A DNA stretch of 64,000 bases from Membranipora membranacea. Lineage: Eukaryota; Bryozoa; Gymnolaemata; Cheilostomatida; Membraniporidae. Below, in pieces: positions 35,240 through 47,925 of this stretch (position 1 is its first letter; every line of letters starts with the position of its first letter). The notes beneath the pieces were generated by a model. It worked only from the letters and a program-made list of their open reading frames with translations. It ran no database searches and was not told where the DNA came from. The position numbers and the translations under genes were made by a program. The stretch covers positions 13,316,062 to 13,380,061 of the forward strand of contig OU612074.1 in NCBI GenBank assembly GCA_914767715.1, read 5' to 3'.

Positions 35240-38200
35240 ATTCCTTCATGATGATGATGATACTTAATCCCTACCTTTATAATATAACTGTCATCTTATT
35301 GTGGAGAATACTACTTGATTACAGAATGTCTATACTATACTTACAGCCATATATCATAGGTAGGGAAAGTCAAGCAACTTCTCAAACACTGTGACTCCCA
35401 CTCCTAGTTCAACTTATGTAAATTAGTCCTATTGGCTTTTTCAGCTAGATCTTGAACAATGAACCTGTGATAAATTCCCACTCATTTATCTATTCCGACA
35501 GATGAGCAAGTATGTACAAGTCTATTAATATTGAAACTAGCCGAGCTGCGCCACATGTAAATTGCCTCTAGCCGATCTTCGTCATCACAAATTATTCCCC
35601 CCCTGGCGCAGCTCGTCTGCCGCACTTGTGGCTTAAGAAAATTACATGCTTCTGACTCCTGTGAGTGAAAAACTCCTTGGAAACTCAAGCAACCAGTCAT
35701 TGATTTTTGGTGCGCTGAAATACTTTACTGTGGGGAAGGATTAAATTAAGATGTTAGTTAGAAGTTAGTAACTGCCTGCATTATAATGTTTATCTACCAT
35801 GGCTATATAGCCGCCTATGAGCAATGATAAAGCATGTCAACCAATCAATGCTGTTCACAGTACTAACTAACAAACAACCTTGCTTACAACATTACACATT
35901 TCAAATTACATTACAAAAATAACCCAGTTCTGAAAGTTACTAACATTAGTGTGATACGATGCAATAACAAAGTGGTTCAACTTGGCACAATGCTAAGGTT
36001 TAAATCAGTATGAAGTAAGGCTGCGATGTGAATAACATATAGAGCCGAGATAGAGAGATAGATGCCGAGGTTGTCAGTCAGTAGGCCTATGTCCAGGCAG
36101 GGAGAATTCTCTCTGGTCCAGGTGAGAGAATGATTGGAATTGATACCAAATGTGTATATGATTAGTGTATGATCTGTGTGAGCTCTGTCTGAGTCGATAT
36201 TGGTACCTTGAGTGGCAAGTAAGTAACCTTGTTAAGGTCAGTTAAGTGAGCAAGTTAGTAGTAATGGCTTGTAAACCATCTGTATGTGTCATTATATTCA
36301 CAGCATGAGTTGGATAAGACAATATAGTATTATGGTAACCAACCCGAGTTGCGGGTCCCTTCATATTTAATTATAATTGCATTGTGTTAACCCGTTTGCG
36401 TCCATTCCCTTTTCAATAAGCCAATTCAGCAGTCCCAAATTGAAAATTGTCATTATCCAACTGGGTGAAATATATGTAATGGTGCTCGATATAAGTAGTG
36501 GACAACCACCAGTCATGGGTTTTCCGGCATCCCAGAATGCCAGTCAGGGTTTTCCGACTATGTGTTAGTGGCAGCCCAGAACGCGCCAGTTCCCAGAGCT
36601 TTACCAATGTTTGCAAGCCGCCTTTTCCAAATTTTAACTTAAATAGTGTGTGATATTGTACTGACTGGAGGAGATAATGACTGGAATGAATACAGATGAG
36701 AATACTAGTAACATTCAGCAAAGTAATCATCAATGCAGAAAGCTTTGGTTGGGTGTAATGACATTTTAAGTACTACAGGTTGTGTGTAAAAGTATCTCAA
36801 TTAGTTCCAAAAACAAACAAGGGAGGTTTAGGTGCTTTGATCTCAACTCGAGTCTTTTGTTTCCTAAGGTGTGATTTCATTACACGAAAAGTCCAGTTCT
36901 GTATGGGTAATAGCCAGTTTTATGATATAATCATATTAGAGGATTTGTTGGTGCAGCCCATGTTGCAATGTAAGATGAAGTTGAGGTACTTAGTCTGATC
37001 CAACACAGGTGTGTTGAAAGACATGTTGTACAACTTGTCTTACAGCACTCAAGAACAATAGATTTTTAACGATATAGGCTGTATAACAATGCTGTATTGT
37101 ATCTAAGAACAATGCTGTAGAGGCCGTGAGAGCTGTAAGACCTGTCCTACAACATGTCTCACAACACCCGTTTTAGTGCCCATTCAGAACTGCATAAATT
37201 TTTGTAATGTTGGTTTGAGTTGACGCACAATTAGGCCTCAAGACTCCAGATGCCAGATTCACCATCGCTAGCTGGTCCGGTCAGTCCTAGAATTTGCAGT
37301 TTTGTGACTCGACAGCTGACTCGGCTATCATCCAACGGTTGGTAGCAGAGTCAGCCCTGTTCATCCACGGTGTACGGCGCACCGACAGCAAAACCAGCAC
37401 ATTCACCTTTCTGTCAGTATGATTGTAGAACGAGTATCTCCTCATACCAGATAGAAACAGACTCTCGCAGCTCCTACGAGATTGGTGTTTGAGTGATTAC
37501 AGCTGATCCATTTCTTGCCTTTGCAACCCTTATGTATGTATGCCACTCCGAAATCTTTCCACACATTGAATCACAATTTTCTTCTACTTAAGGTTGACGA
37601 TTAGCTTAAAACTTAAGATGGGACATCATTGTGATATTCAGGAGATGTTTGACTTTCTGAGCCAGATGATTGAATTCAACAGGAATGGTAGGCTAAGTGT
37701 CAACTCCTCTAAGCTTTACTAAATTTGCTGAATAAAACCATGTTTATAATCTGCTGATTAGCCATTTATAGTCATAGCCCATGGCCCACAGGTGGCTTCT
37801 TGACATGTGGCCCGCTTGTGGTTTTCTGATTGCCTTGTTCTATTTGATGTGATATAATATTACCTGTATTATGATTTCACAGACTCCCCGTTGTGCTTGT
37901 TATTTGTATCGCATTACCGGGGGGGGGGGGATTGTGACATCATAATGCAGAGAACGGTAGTTACCTTCCATTGGGAGGCACTTTTTCCATATCAATAATA
38001 CATGCCAAGTAGTGCATTGGATTTTTTCACCATGTCAAGCTGACAAAACTTTATCAAAAGTAACTGCCTGACTATAACATGCATTGGTATTTGGTATTTG
38101 TTATTTGTCAGCGAAATAATTTGATTTTGTTGGATCTCTGTATAAGATTCACTGTAAAAAAAATAGATTCTCTAACTCAGCTGACAAATTTTAAGTATAT

Positions 38201-39120
38201 TGTGAAACCCCATATATAAATTACTTTTCAATATTGGTATTTGAAAATGTAATCAAGAGAAAGTCAAAGCTGAAAGTGGTGGCCATAGACTTAATAGTAT
38301 ATTAAGTCTATGGTGGTGGCTTATTGCAGCTATAAAGAAAAGAAAGTTTTCTATGACAGCTTTTTATCGCAGTTAAATTCTTCGCAGCATATCACTTTAA
38401 TGTTCATTTCAGGAATAAAAAATATACATGCTTACATGGGCTGCCAAAATATGTCTCCGTACTTCAGTGATCTGAATATATTGTATGTCCAGTCTAATTA
38501 TTCAATCGGACAATTCAAATTAACCTCTATAATGATGCCCTTGGCCTGTCGACTATTCTTATAGAGAATGGCAGCGCTGGAGATTTTGGAAATCTGGAAG
38601 TAATGACTAATAGAAGGCTGTCTGATCATTCACTCAAGTTTTACCAGAGGTTTCCAGACTTAGGTAAATTATCACCTCAATCTATCAAATCATTGCTGAT
38701 ATGGTTATGATATGGGATCGGACACATCAGTTACCATATTATTGTCAGGAAGACCTGGAGCTGACCTTATAATCTCAACTGAATGACACAACGCAACTCA
38801 GTATCAATTGTTATCGGTCTCAATTTTTCTTGTGCCCAGTGACCAAAGTTACAAGTTATCATCTATATTTTACATTACCATGCAAACCGGACCAATATGT
38901 TCTGAGTAGGTCTCTTACTATAATTATAGCAGTATAGCAGCAGAATGTTCAAGAACATCGATCTAACTGCTCATCTAGCTCTAAAGCTTCTTCAGTAATA
39001 GATATATAGTTGTGTAGCTTATTTCAAGGTTCAAATGAAAGATACAAAGTGTTGTCAGGCGGCGAGGCGGAAAAATTCCTTCAAATTCTACTATAACTCA
39101 GCTAAATCAAACAATATAAA
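35240..39120. other. Mostly non-coding stretch with two inverted repeats
   Basis: No supported gene. Two hairpins stand out. At 37,011-37,046 and 37,132-37,167, 36-base arms (left arm begins GTGTTGAAAGACATGTTGTA) are inverted copies with a few mismatches, giving a 157-bp foldback. At 38,283-38,313 there is a perfect 14-base stem (CCATAGACTTAATA) with a GTA loop. A poly-G run is at 37,920-37,930. An ATG followed by AALEILEIW at about 38,569 before a GTAATG donor could be a first exon of the downstream TANGO6-like gene, but support is slight. Confidence 0.45.
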
Positions 39121-39196
39121 GCCAGATGGAAGAGTACAGACTCAACAAACCAAACAAGTCAATCCACTTACAGTGTTTTGTCTATGGTGATAACTG

Positions 39197-39466
39197 TGCC
39201 CCTCCACCTCTCAGCCCTGACGTGCTCAGTATTGGTAAGTTATCAGACTCTGCCCCTGCACCTCTCAGCCCTGACGTGCTCAGTATTGGTAAGTTATCAG
39301 ACTCTGCCCCTGCACCTCTCAGCCCTGACATGCTCAGTATTTGTATGTTATCAGACTCTGCCCCTGCACCACTCAGCCCTGACGTGCTCAGTATTGGTAA
39401 GTTATCAGACTCTGCCTCTGCACCTGTCAGCCCTGACGTGCTCAGTATTGGTAAGTTATCAGTTGC
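39197..39466. repeat. 54-bp tandem repeat, five copies, each with a GTAAGT site
   Basis: Units start near 39,197, 39,251, 39,305, 39,359 and 39,413. The core reads CTCAGCCCTGACGTGCTCAG followed by TATTGGTAAGTTATCAGACT. Because 54 is 18 codons, two plus-strand frames stay open throughout (APLSPDVLSIGKLSDSAP or LHLSALTCSVLVSYQTLP). Four units contain GTAAGT, a good donor consensus; the third has TGTATG instead. It lies about 280 bases before the first recognised TANGO6-like exon. It may be coding, an untranslated exon amplified with its donor, or plain minisatellite. Confidence 0.85.
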
Positions 39467-39743
39467 ATAGCAAACCAGATGTTAGTACGAGTAGATCACT
39501 AAATTCCAGTTTTGTTCAACGTCATGTCACAAAATTTGTTGTATGGTTATGACATTTTATACTTGCAAGTGTACATTATAAAGGCACTGACTCAAATTGT
39601 AATAAGAACAAATTCATCGCCTTGATGAGTGGGAGTGCTTCTCAAGGCCAAACTGTTGAAGTTGATCTGAATTTTTGACTAACAGAAGAGGTTAAATATC
39701 ATTTTTATAACCGGTGGATGGTTGCTACTTTTTGTCTCTCCAG

Positions 39744-42700
39744 GACAGAATGACATACTGAGTAAAGTGTTACAGTTCATTGTTACACTGGGTATTATTC
39801 TACCACATCTGCCTGTCGGCGTAGGCCCTAGTATCAACTCAAGAAGCCAATTTGCAGATTTGATCAGCTCACTTGTTCACTCAAATACTGAAAGCCTGTG
39901 TCACAATGTTTTGACCATACTGAATACTGTCAAAGCCGCTCATATACGAAAGTAGACTGTTTCTCCTCCAATGATCCTCCAATGATAATCATATTTTCTC
40001 TTGACAGAGTGTATGGTAGACCTCTTATTTCCTTTAGAGTAACTTTGAATTCTTTGAATGAATTGGAACTCTAATTTCTGGGTTGAAAACATGCAGTGGT
40101 AGATGATCTAAAAAATACACACACACACGTCTCGTACAACAAAAACCCAATGCATAGCTTTCATTTTAGGATCGTTATTCCTGGATAAACATGTCAGTGA
40201 TCTGTTAGCTGGTCTGATGGTTGTCTGTCACTACCAGCAGCAGCAGCAGTCACAGAGCAGAGCATCAGAGTACATCAATACAGTCTCTGAGTCACAGCAT
40301 AAACCCAACAAGCATGTGAATAAAGCTTCACCCGGTCAATGGCAATGGCAAATGAATTAATACAAGCTGAGATGGATCATTTAACCATGAAGAGTTATCC
40401 TCCCCTCATAGTGAGCGAGATTCTCATGTTACAGGGTGGTGGTAGAGCAAAGGTCAGCCTCAAAACACTCTGTTAATTTGTCAAATAATCCGGGTTGTGA
40501 TATTATTGGTAATGGAGTGATAAAGCTGGCAAGCCCATGTCACTTGCTGTAAAATTTAAATCGATCTTGTGATTGAGCAATGAAAACATGATTGTTACAT
40601 GTAAAACCACAAATACTGTTATTTGCAGACTCCTGCTTATGTTAGAGCAATGTGCAGGAGGTATCTTAGTAGAATACAACACTCTAAGGGCGGTTTTAAG
40701 GCAATAGTTGGGGGCATGATCACCAGCGAAACTAATGACTGGAAAAAATTTGAAATGGTTGGGGGAGTTATTGCCACTCCCCCAAAAGGCTGGACTGCAG
40801 AAAAATACTACAAACTCATCTCCCCGCAGGTAAACCTAACATCACTCCATCTATTTATATTATCTGTTGTGTTATCCCTATGCCCTTCACTTCAGTAACA
40901 CAGAAACTAAATGAAAGCGAAGACAAAAATACATACTATTTAAAAACAACATCGGACCGAGTGACATTATTGGTTTTGTCTTGCTTTTTGTTGATATGAA
41001 TGTGCGACTTTTCTGTGTATTAGGTGTTATCACTGCTGAGGGATAATGATGACGGTAGTGAAGAAGTTAACCGACTGTATTATAGAGTTTGTGCAGCGAT
41101 ACTGTGTAGCGTACAATCTAAACATGCACAGCTCATGTATGATCACTTCTGGTCTCAGCTTATTGGTGATGTTTCTACTGAGATGTCAGCTCTCACCATC
41201 AAATATGTCTGCAAAGTAAGTAGTGATATGTCATGGAATGCCCAGACAAGCTCGCTAGTATGGCACGCAGTTTGGATGCAAGGGCGTATTGGCATTTATG
41301 GCTGACTTACTCACTTAGAAATGCTGGTTCTACAAACGAGTTTTATGGTGCAGAGCCATCACTCCCTCTAACACTAATTCAGTCATAAACAGGCAATAAA
41401 TTGCTGGGTTAGGGATTCTAAAATAAACTATCGGAGAAACTTCAAATGTAAAAATCTTGCAACATAATTACTTACCCAAATCAGTTTCAGATTTGAAACT
41501 TAAAATTCGAATCGCAGCTTTGCATTTGATTTCAGTGCCCTCCTATCAGTTGTAACTAGTCATCGCCAACACCTACACAAACTCTAGCCAGCCATTAACA
41601 TAGGCTGTCCTCGATATGGTCAATCATAGTGATTCACCTCTTAACCTCATGCTAATATTACAAACAAACAATGCGGCAAACCTTTGGTCAAACTGTCATA
41701 AAGAGGGCAGCCGAACCAGCGTGCATCAGCCTTTACTACTTGCTCTGATTCTTTCGTATTCCAGGTGGATTTGTTTTAGGGAAGGCTTGAGTTTCGTTAG
41801 CCAGAAAAGCTGAACCTGGTTGGTTTAGTTAACCTTCACACTCACACAATCTAACACAATCTCACACAATCTCATACATTCTGTACTTGCTGCTGATTGT
41901 GGTTTGGGTCATCAAAGACTGAAGATGAAGGACTGACTAACCTATATCGAGTAGAAGACCACACTAGATCCAAATATCTGCTGATGCAAAATTTAAGTGC
42001 CGACGCTAGGATAAAAAAAGGTCGATTAAATGTTGATAAAAATCATATGTCTTGTCACTTGCCACATCCCAAAGCATGGGCGGCGAAATTCTAGTGCCTA
42101 AGTGGCGAGGCCGCAATATCTGCGCCAAGTTGCTCTCTGTTTGCAGGCAGGTGGGAGCACACCTTGGGGCCGACCGATCCCCGTTAGAAGATGGACTGCA
42201 GTGGTATTTGAACCCACAACCTTCAACACATCCTCTTGCTTTCATCGGTGCTCAGTTTGAGTCGGTAGTTGTAAGTCTCTCATATAGGCATTTCTGGTTA
42301 AATGCAGTTGTTAGCTGATGTTGCAGTGCATGACTGAGATCTAACAACACATAAGGATTGTGAGCATGTAGAATTTGTCTCATTTTTTAGCTGATATGCT
42401 GCGGCATCGAACCACAGTCCAATTTTATAACATACTGTACAGAAGTGATGATCCCAATATTTACTGTCTATATGAGGAATATACACTGTCATTGTCACAG
42501 ATACCAGGTAACTAAATAGTTATAATAAACACAAACATACAATTCAAGATTTCCGACTGTACCATTCAAGGTGATCTATGTCATCCAATGCCTGGTGCCT
42601 GAATAATGTGAACTGTCAATTGTAGTTTTTTAAATAAATGGTTTCAATTTTTTTACAGCTCTCTTCTTTTTCTGTTCCCAAAGACCAATAATGCTAATTT

Positions 42701-45700
42701 TTAAATACTTTCTTTAAAATACCCTGGTCGAAATATAGCTACAAACATACAGGGTAACACACTCGATAACTTGAAGAACCCTATTTCAGTAAGCTTGCTA
42801 TGAGTTACCCCATTACTAGGTTACTCATGTGTGGAAAGGATCACTGTACGCTGTGATTGTTATTACTTGGTTGACTTTGTGTTGTAGGCTATGCTGTGAG
42901 GAGCTGCATACATCCTGCTTACAATTGAGTGATGATCAGTTACTCAACTCGTTCCTCCATCACATTACATTCAGTAATAAGCAGATCCGTATCCAATGTG
43001 ACAAAGTAGCAAGTATCCAATCAGCTGATGATCTGAGTACAGAGCAGTTAAGAACTTCAGTTATACTGTTCTGCCTCTCCAAAGTGACCAGTCGGAAGCT
43101 TATACAAGAATATTTCATCAAACTCTTACAGGTGAGAGAGAGAAAAAGTAACTGGGGTCCTCAGATAAAACTAATAAATCAACCTGTTACTTCTTACTTA
43201 TTCTCTAACTATTCTCTAACTATTCTCTAACTCTGACAGTAAGAGGTAGGTAGGTAGGCAGGAGTAAGGAGTAGTCTCCCTCTGTTAGAAGGCCGCTCGC
43301 TCGCTCGGTAACATAGCTATCAGGTGTCACAATCCCTTAGTTCAAAAATTATTGCACACCACACCACTGAATGTGGCAAATTTACCAGCAGTAACACCTT
43401 AAAAAGCCCCTAAAATTGGCTGTTTTTGGCATTCTGTGGTGCGCAATTCGGAGAAAAACTGATACACAGTGCCATATTCTGTTGAAATTTCCTGTTTTTA
43501 TTATGCTTCATCAAAGCGGCTTCGTATGTGAGAAATTATGAAAAAAAATTCTCTGGCCTCAATAATGGTCCTTTTGACAGCATGTTTTGCGTTATGGAAA
43601 AACAACTCCAAATGTATCTACCTTTGATGGTCTGTGCTTATCTTGATAAATTAGTTATACTGCTGAAAATTGGGATGTGTGTCATTTAAACAGCCATCTA
43701 GTGGAAAATAGCAAAAGATTTGGCTCTTACATATTCAATCTATCTCAAATCGTTGCTTAAAAATTCACGTATATATCGGCAAATTTAAAAAATCACACAC
43801 ATTATGACGTGACGTAAAATGCCTTTATGGGCCGATCAAAAATAATTTTCAACCAAAAATTAGGATGAACTATATATCTAAGAATAATTATAACCTGTTA
43901 TGAAATTTCTAGCAATCAAAGTAGCTCAGCCATCCACTTTGCTAAAAACAGCATTTTTGGCCTCATTTCTTCGATAAAATGACGCAACGTCATCCAATCA
44001 CAATTTTGGTGAGCTGTTAGCGATTAGTAGCTCGACAGCTTTCCAACGATGTATTGATTGATTGATTGATTGATTTATTAGCTATCACAAACATTAAATG
44101 TTGCGAATAATGGATGCATATACTTTGTCATAATAAGAGCTTGCTACCAGTGTATGGAACTATGGACTTTTTTAAAAAAGAATCTCATTAAGTGTGATGC
44201 ACATTTGCCTCAGAAAACAGTCTTTGCCCCATGAGCTGCGATATTTAATATGTCTAAGACGACCAGAAGGGCAATGTTCGAGAAAGTCGTGTATAAAGTG
44301 GTCTTCATGAGAAAAACAGCACATGATAATGGATTTAGTTCTCTGTTTAACAATGGTATCGAGATCGCCTACGTCAAGCCCTAAATTCTTGGCATCGTTG
44401 AAAACTTTTCATAGTAATTTCTTGTCCTTAGCAAATATGCTAGTGTGCAAAACAGGTAGACAATACAATAAGAGTGAAACTACAAAACTTTTGAACAGCA
44501 TGGAGGCTAATGGCTTCGAACTCAGATACATAAAATTTTTAACAACATACATCCTTTGACTTGCTTTGCCAGTTATTTTATGCACATAATCTTCGAATCT
44601 TAGTTTGTTATCAATGTCTACACCAAGGTATAGAAAGTTCATATTTGCTATTTGATTGTACTATTCTTAGAATAGCATTTTCAACTCACCATTCTCCAAT
44701 CAGGGAGCTGTATTTTCCAATAGACATTCTCACAATTTTCATTTGACATCAAGCTCAGTCCCTAGGAGTTTTTTAGAGTTTGCGCAATGTTTGATTATTA
44801 AAAAAATCAATTTTCTGTGAGCAACAATTTGTATAAACTAGTGTCTTTTTCTTTTATTTGGTTGTTATTTCAAACATAACAACTTTTATTTATGCCTGTC
44901 TCGATAATATAAAACAATAAAACACTATGAAACAAATCCATAAATCAATGAATATTTTATTAGAGACTGCATTATATCCGGAAGAATGTATCTTGTTATA
45001 ACGGTTTCAGTCAGGTGACTGTCACGTGGTCATACAGTAAATATGGCACCCACTACTAGGGACAGCCAATCACATAGCATTTCACATAGCAAATCACACA
45101 GACATCTATAAACTTAAATAAATAGAGGATTGAGGAGTTCATAAAATCAAGTAAGTATTCCTAAATTGAGTGATTACTGTTTATAAGGCAATGAGTGAGC
45201 TGCTGTTCCAGGATTGAGTTCAGTGGTTACATGCTAATGCCCTCCCACCACAGCCCACAGCTGTCCTACTTACTTCTTCAAAACAAAACATTATGATACA
45301 TTCTGTCTGCCATAATAATGAGCATTGCATCGACTGGTTGGAGAAGAAGAATGCTGATTGGTTAACTATTGGTCAGATCGTTTCTAATTGGATGATAATC
45401 TTATGTAGTTGTAACGAGGCAAACAACTGCTTGAGGTCAAGGTCACTACATTGAGCTCAACAATTTTATATGTCTCTTCTGACTCTGAGGTCGGATATTG
45501 TTAATAAAAATAAGAGATATATAGTCGCTGCTAGCTTGTTACAACTGAGTTAGTATGTATGTTCACTCATTAGCCACCTGCCTATAGAATTTGGAAACAA
45601 TGCCCTTATTACAACCGCGGTATGCTTGACTAAGTTTTAACCACTCATGGACATTAAGGTAATGTCAAAGACCGATCCGAATATCGACATATCATATACC

Positions 45701-46935
45701 GTTGGAAAGCTGCCGAGCTACTGAAAATGAATACCTGAACAAAAACTTGATTCGATGACGTTGTGTCATTTTAGGGAGGAAATGAGGCAAAAACCGCTGT
45801 TTTTGTCAATGCAGATGGAGGAGTCAAATTAATTGCAAAAAATTTCAAAACATGTGGAATGTATACTTAGAGATTGCATTCATCATAAAATTTGATTTTC
45901 TCTGATATATGACTAGTCTAAATTGACTCTTTACGTCACGCCATACAACGCATTTTTTTTGTGAAGCCGTGAAAATATGTGAAATTTCAATCATAAATTC
46001 ACAACAGATCATAGGCTCGAATCAAAATTAATTATGATTTTCTCTTGGAGTACTCTTCAAATGTCATACACATTGACTTTCAAAAAACTAGCTTGCATAT
46101 TGCAGTGACAGTAGACTCTCGAATGCGGCTAATATTTTCGCCACCTTTGCATAACACCAAACATGCTGTCCAAATAACCATTATTGTGGCCAAACAAAGT
46201 TTTTTTCAAAGTTCTCACATACGAAGCACAGAAGAAATGCCAACATAATTTTTCATTGCATCTTCATTTTTCTTGAATTTAACGCAAAAGAATGCCAAAA
46301 AGACCTCAAAAGTCCTTAAAAAGACCTCAAAAGTCCCTAAAAATAGCTGATAAACCAATCAATTAATAAAACAATGCTGGCTTATAAAACAGACCTGCCA
46401 TTGAAAGCGATCAAGCATATCAAACTGATACAGTCTAGGATAATGAAGACAATAATATTTATGTTGAGTCATATTAACATTAGGACCTGTCTGGGTTTAC
46501 GCTGCGCCATTAACCAAGCACCATGTATATGTCGTCATATGTCTCTTTGTAGTGCCCCTTGCAAATAAACTTTAGTAGTTGTAGACTTGATAAGTCTATG
46601 GTAGAAGAACATGTAGTGATTTTGCTAAAGCTGCCTAGTGGTATTGGAATATGTGGGAGCCCAATATTATGATGTCTGGAGTTGTTATCTGCAAGCAGCC
46701 TATTGTCACAAATTCAACAAAACACAAGACATGCATGCATATCAGAAGAGTATACTGAAGCTCAATGAGACAGAGAGCCTTGTCTGTTCAGTCCTGACCT
46801 TCAAGGCAGTAAATAGATATCAGGATGGATACAAATTGAAGATTTGCTCGATGACATGATGCAACGGCTATTTAATACTCCACGACTTGCTGAGATTGAG
46901 AATGTTACCATTGTAGAGCAACTATTCTTCCGTTG
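39744..46935 (+). CDS. TANGO6: TANGO6/TMCO7-like protein (transport and Golgi organisation 6), partial, with frameshifts
   Basis: Exons seen on the plus strand are 39,744-about 39,948 (LPVGVGPSINSRSQFADLI), 40,170-40,452 (SLFLDKHVSDLLAGL, then IVSEILMLQGGGRAK), 40,629-40,829 (TPAYVRAMCRRYLSR to YYKLISPQ), 41,024-41,215 (VLSLLRDNDDGSEEVNRLYY) and 42,888-43,131 (TEQLRTSVILFCLSK, LIQEYFIKLLQ). A likely exon is about 46,640-46,935 (IQIEDLLDDMMQRLFNT). The order and the LQGG/RVC/YYxxIxPQ landmarks match the remembered TANGO6 HEAT-repeat protein, implicated in Golgi organisation and secretion. Exons 40,170-41,215 join in phase 0. The frame is broken inside 40,170-40,452 (near 40,350) and at least once in the last exon (near 46,830). 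An exon between 41,216 and 42,887 is missing or unclear; 42,390-42,507 is a candidate. The C-terminal part was not found. Confidence 0.72.
42015..42240 (-). mobile_element. Diverged tRNA-SINE, same family as 13,491-13,745
   Basis: It shares the body around CACATCCCAAAGCATGGGCG and TCTGTTTGCAGGCAGG, and the B box region GGGTTCAAATACCACTGCAG on the minus strand. The tRNA head beyond about 42,225 has lost the A box. It lies in an intron of the TANGO6-like gene. Confidence 0.7.
43405..44053 (+). mobile_element. Non-autonomous repeat, copy 1 of 3
   Basis: Begins near AAAATTGGCTGTTTTTGGCA and ends near GCTTTCCAACGATGTA. Copies at 47,375-47,925 (same strand) and 45,665-46,345 (opposite strand) share the order GGTGCGCAATTCG, ATTATGACGTGACGTAAA, TTTTGGCCTCATTTCT, TGACGCAACGTCATCCAATC. 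The start contains a small hairpin (TTTTTGGCATTCTGTGGTGC with its inverse in copy 2). There are no coding motifs. Its right end is met directly by the TTGA tail of a LINE. Confidence 0.75.
44054..44650 (-). pseudogene. 3' end of a LINE, same family as 7795-8460
   Basis: Minus-strand frame 44,642-44,409 has FLYLGVDIDNKLRFEDYVHK then SQRMYVVKNFMYLSSKPLAS, matching the 8 kb copy (RRMYIVKNFVYFSSKPLANM). The 3' region again ends in (TTGA)n at 44,054-44,075, next to TTATTAGCTATCACA. It is inserted in a TANGO6-like intron and carries only the reverse-transcriptase C-terminal part. Confidence 0.8.
44651..45664. other. Intronic AT-rich stretch
   Basis: Lies between a LINE fragment and a MITE within the presumed TANGO6-like intron. 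No gene or repeat recognised. Confidence 0.4.
45665..46345 (-). mobile_element. Non-autonomous repeat, copy 3 of 3 (inverted)
   Basis: Reverse-complement copy of the elements at 43,405 and 47,375. It starts with the inverse of the GCTTTCCAACGG end and ends with a duplicated AAGACCTCAAAAGTCC motif at 46,299-46,340. It shares the ACGTCACG and GATGACGTTGTGTCATTTTA blocks in inverted form. Not coding. Confidence 0.7.
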
Positions 46936-47374
46936 GATATGCTAGTAAAGTAAGTACCGTTACAATGTAGAATGTTGACCATAGTTAGTAAGCTGATTAA
47001 CCAAAGCACCACCCTGTCTTAATGACAGTTGTAGTGCCTCCTGCAATCATTCAGGTGTGTTCGAATTACAAATAGATGGCCAAAAATGCTTCCTGAGTGA
47101 AATATAGGTGAGCTCCTGTTCACAAACCACTCACTCCTAGATAGATATCGCTGTATATTATCCTGAGTGAATAAAACCTATTGTCCTTTGTTGGTATTAA
47201 ACTTAAAATTTGCACACGTCAGCAATCATGCTCTCCATGCCTGTTAAGTAAGTATCACACCAATCCAAGGCTGTAGGCTACCTAAACCTAACTCTGGACA
47301 CTTTTAATAAAGCGTATTAGAAACAGTAAATGACAACAGAATATGGCATAACGTATCAGTTTTTTCCCAAATTT

Positions 47375-47925
47375 CGCACCACAGAATGCCGAAAAACATC
47401 TTTAAAAGGTCCCTAAATTGGCTGTTTTTGGCATTCTGTGGTGCGCAATTCGAGGAAGACTAATTCCTACTAAATGTATCTACCTTTGATGGTCTATGCC
47501 GATATTGATACATTTGATATATTGTGGTGTGTGTCATTTAAACAGCAATATAGTGGAAAAAAGCAAAAAATTTGGCCCTTTTCTATTCAAACTGTCTCAA
47601 ATCGTTTGTTAATATTTCGCATTATATCATCAAAGTAAAAAATCCACACGCATTATGACGTGACGTAAAAAGCCACTTTGGGCTCATCAAATATTATTTT
47701 CAACCTAAAATTAGGTTGAACTATGTCTCTTATGAATGAATGTAACCTGTTTTGAACTTTCTAGCAATCAATGTAGCGCAGCCATCCACTTTGCTAAAAA
47801 CAGCCTTCTCGGCCTCATTTCTCCGATAAAATGACACAACGTCATCCAATCACGTTTTTAATGAGCTATTAGCGATCAGTAGCTCAGCAGCTTTCCAATG
47901 GTATATAAAATGTCCAAATCGGTCA
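47375..47925 (+). mobile_element. Non-autonomous repeat, copy 2 of 3
   Basis: Same order of blocks as copy 1, with about 85-90% identity by eye. At the left it has GCACCACAGAATGCCGAAAA facing TTTTTGGCATTCTGTGGTGC about 60 bases later, so the end folds back on itself. It lies right of the last recognised TANGO6-like exon. Confidence 0.72.
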
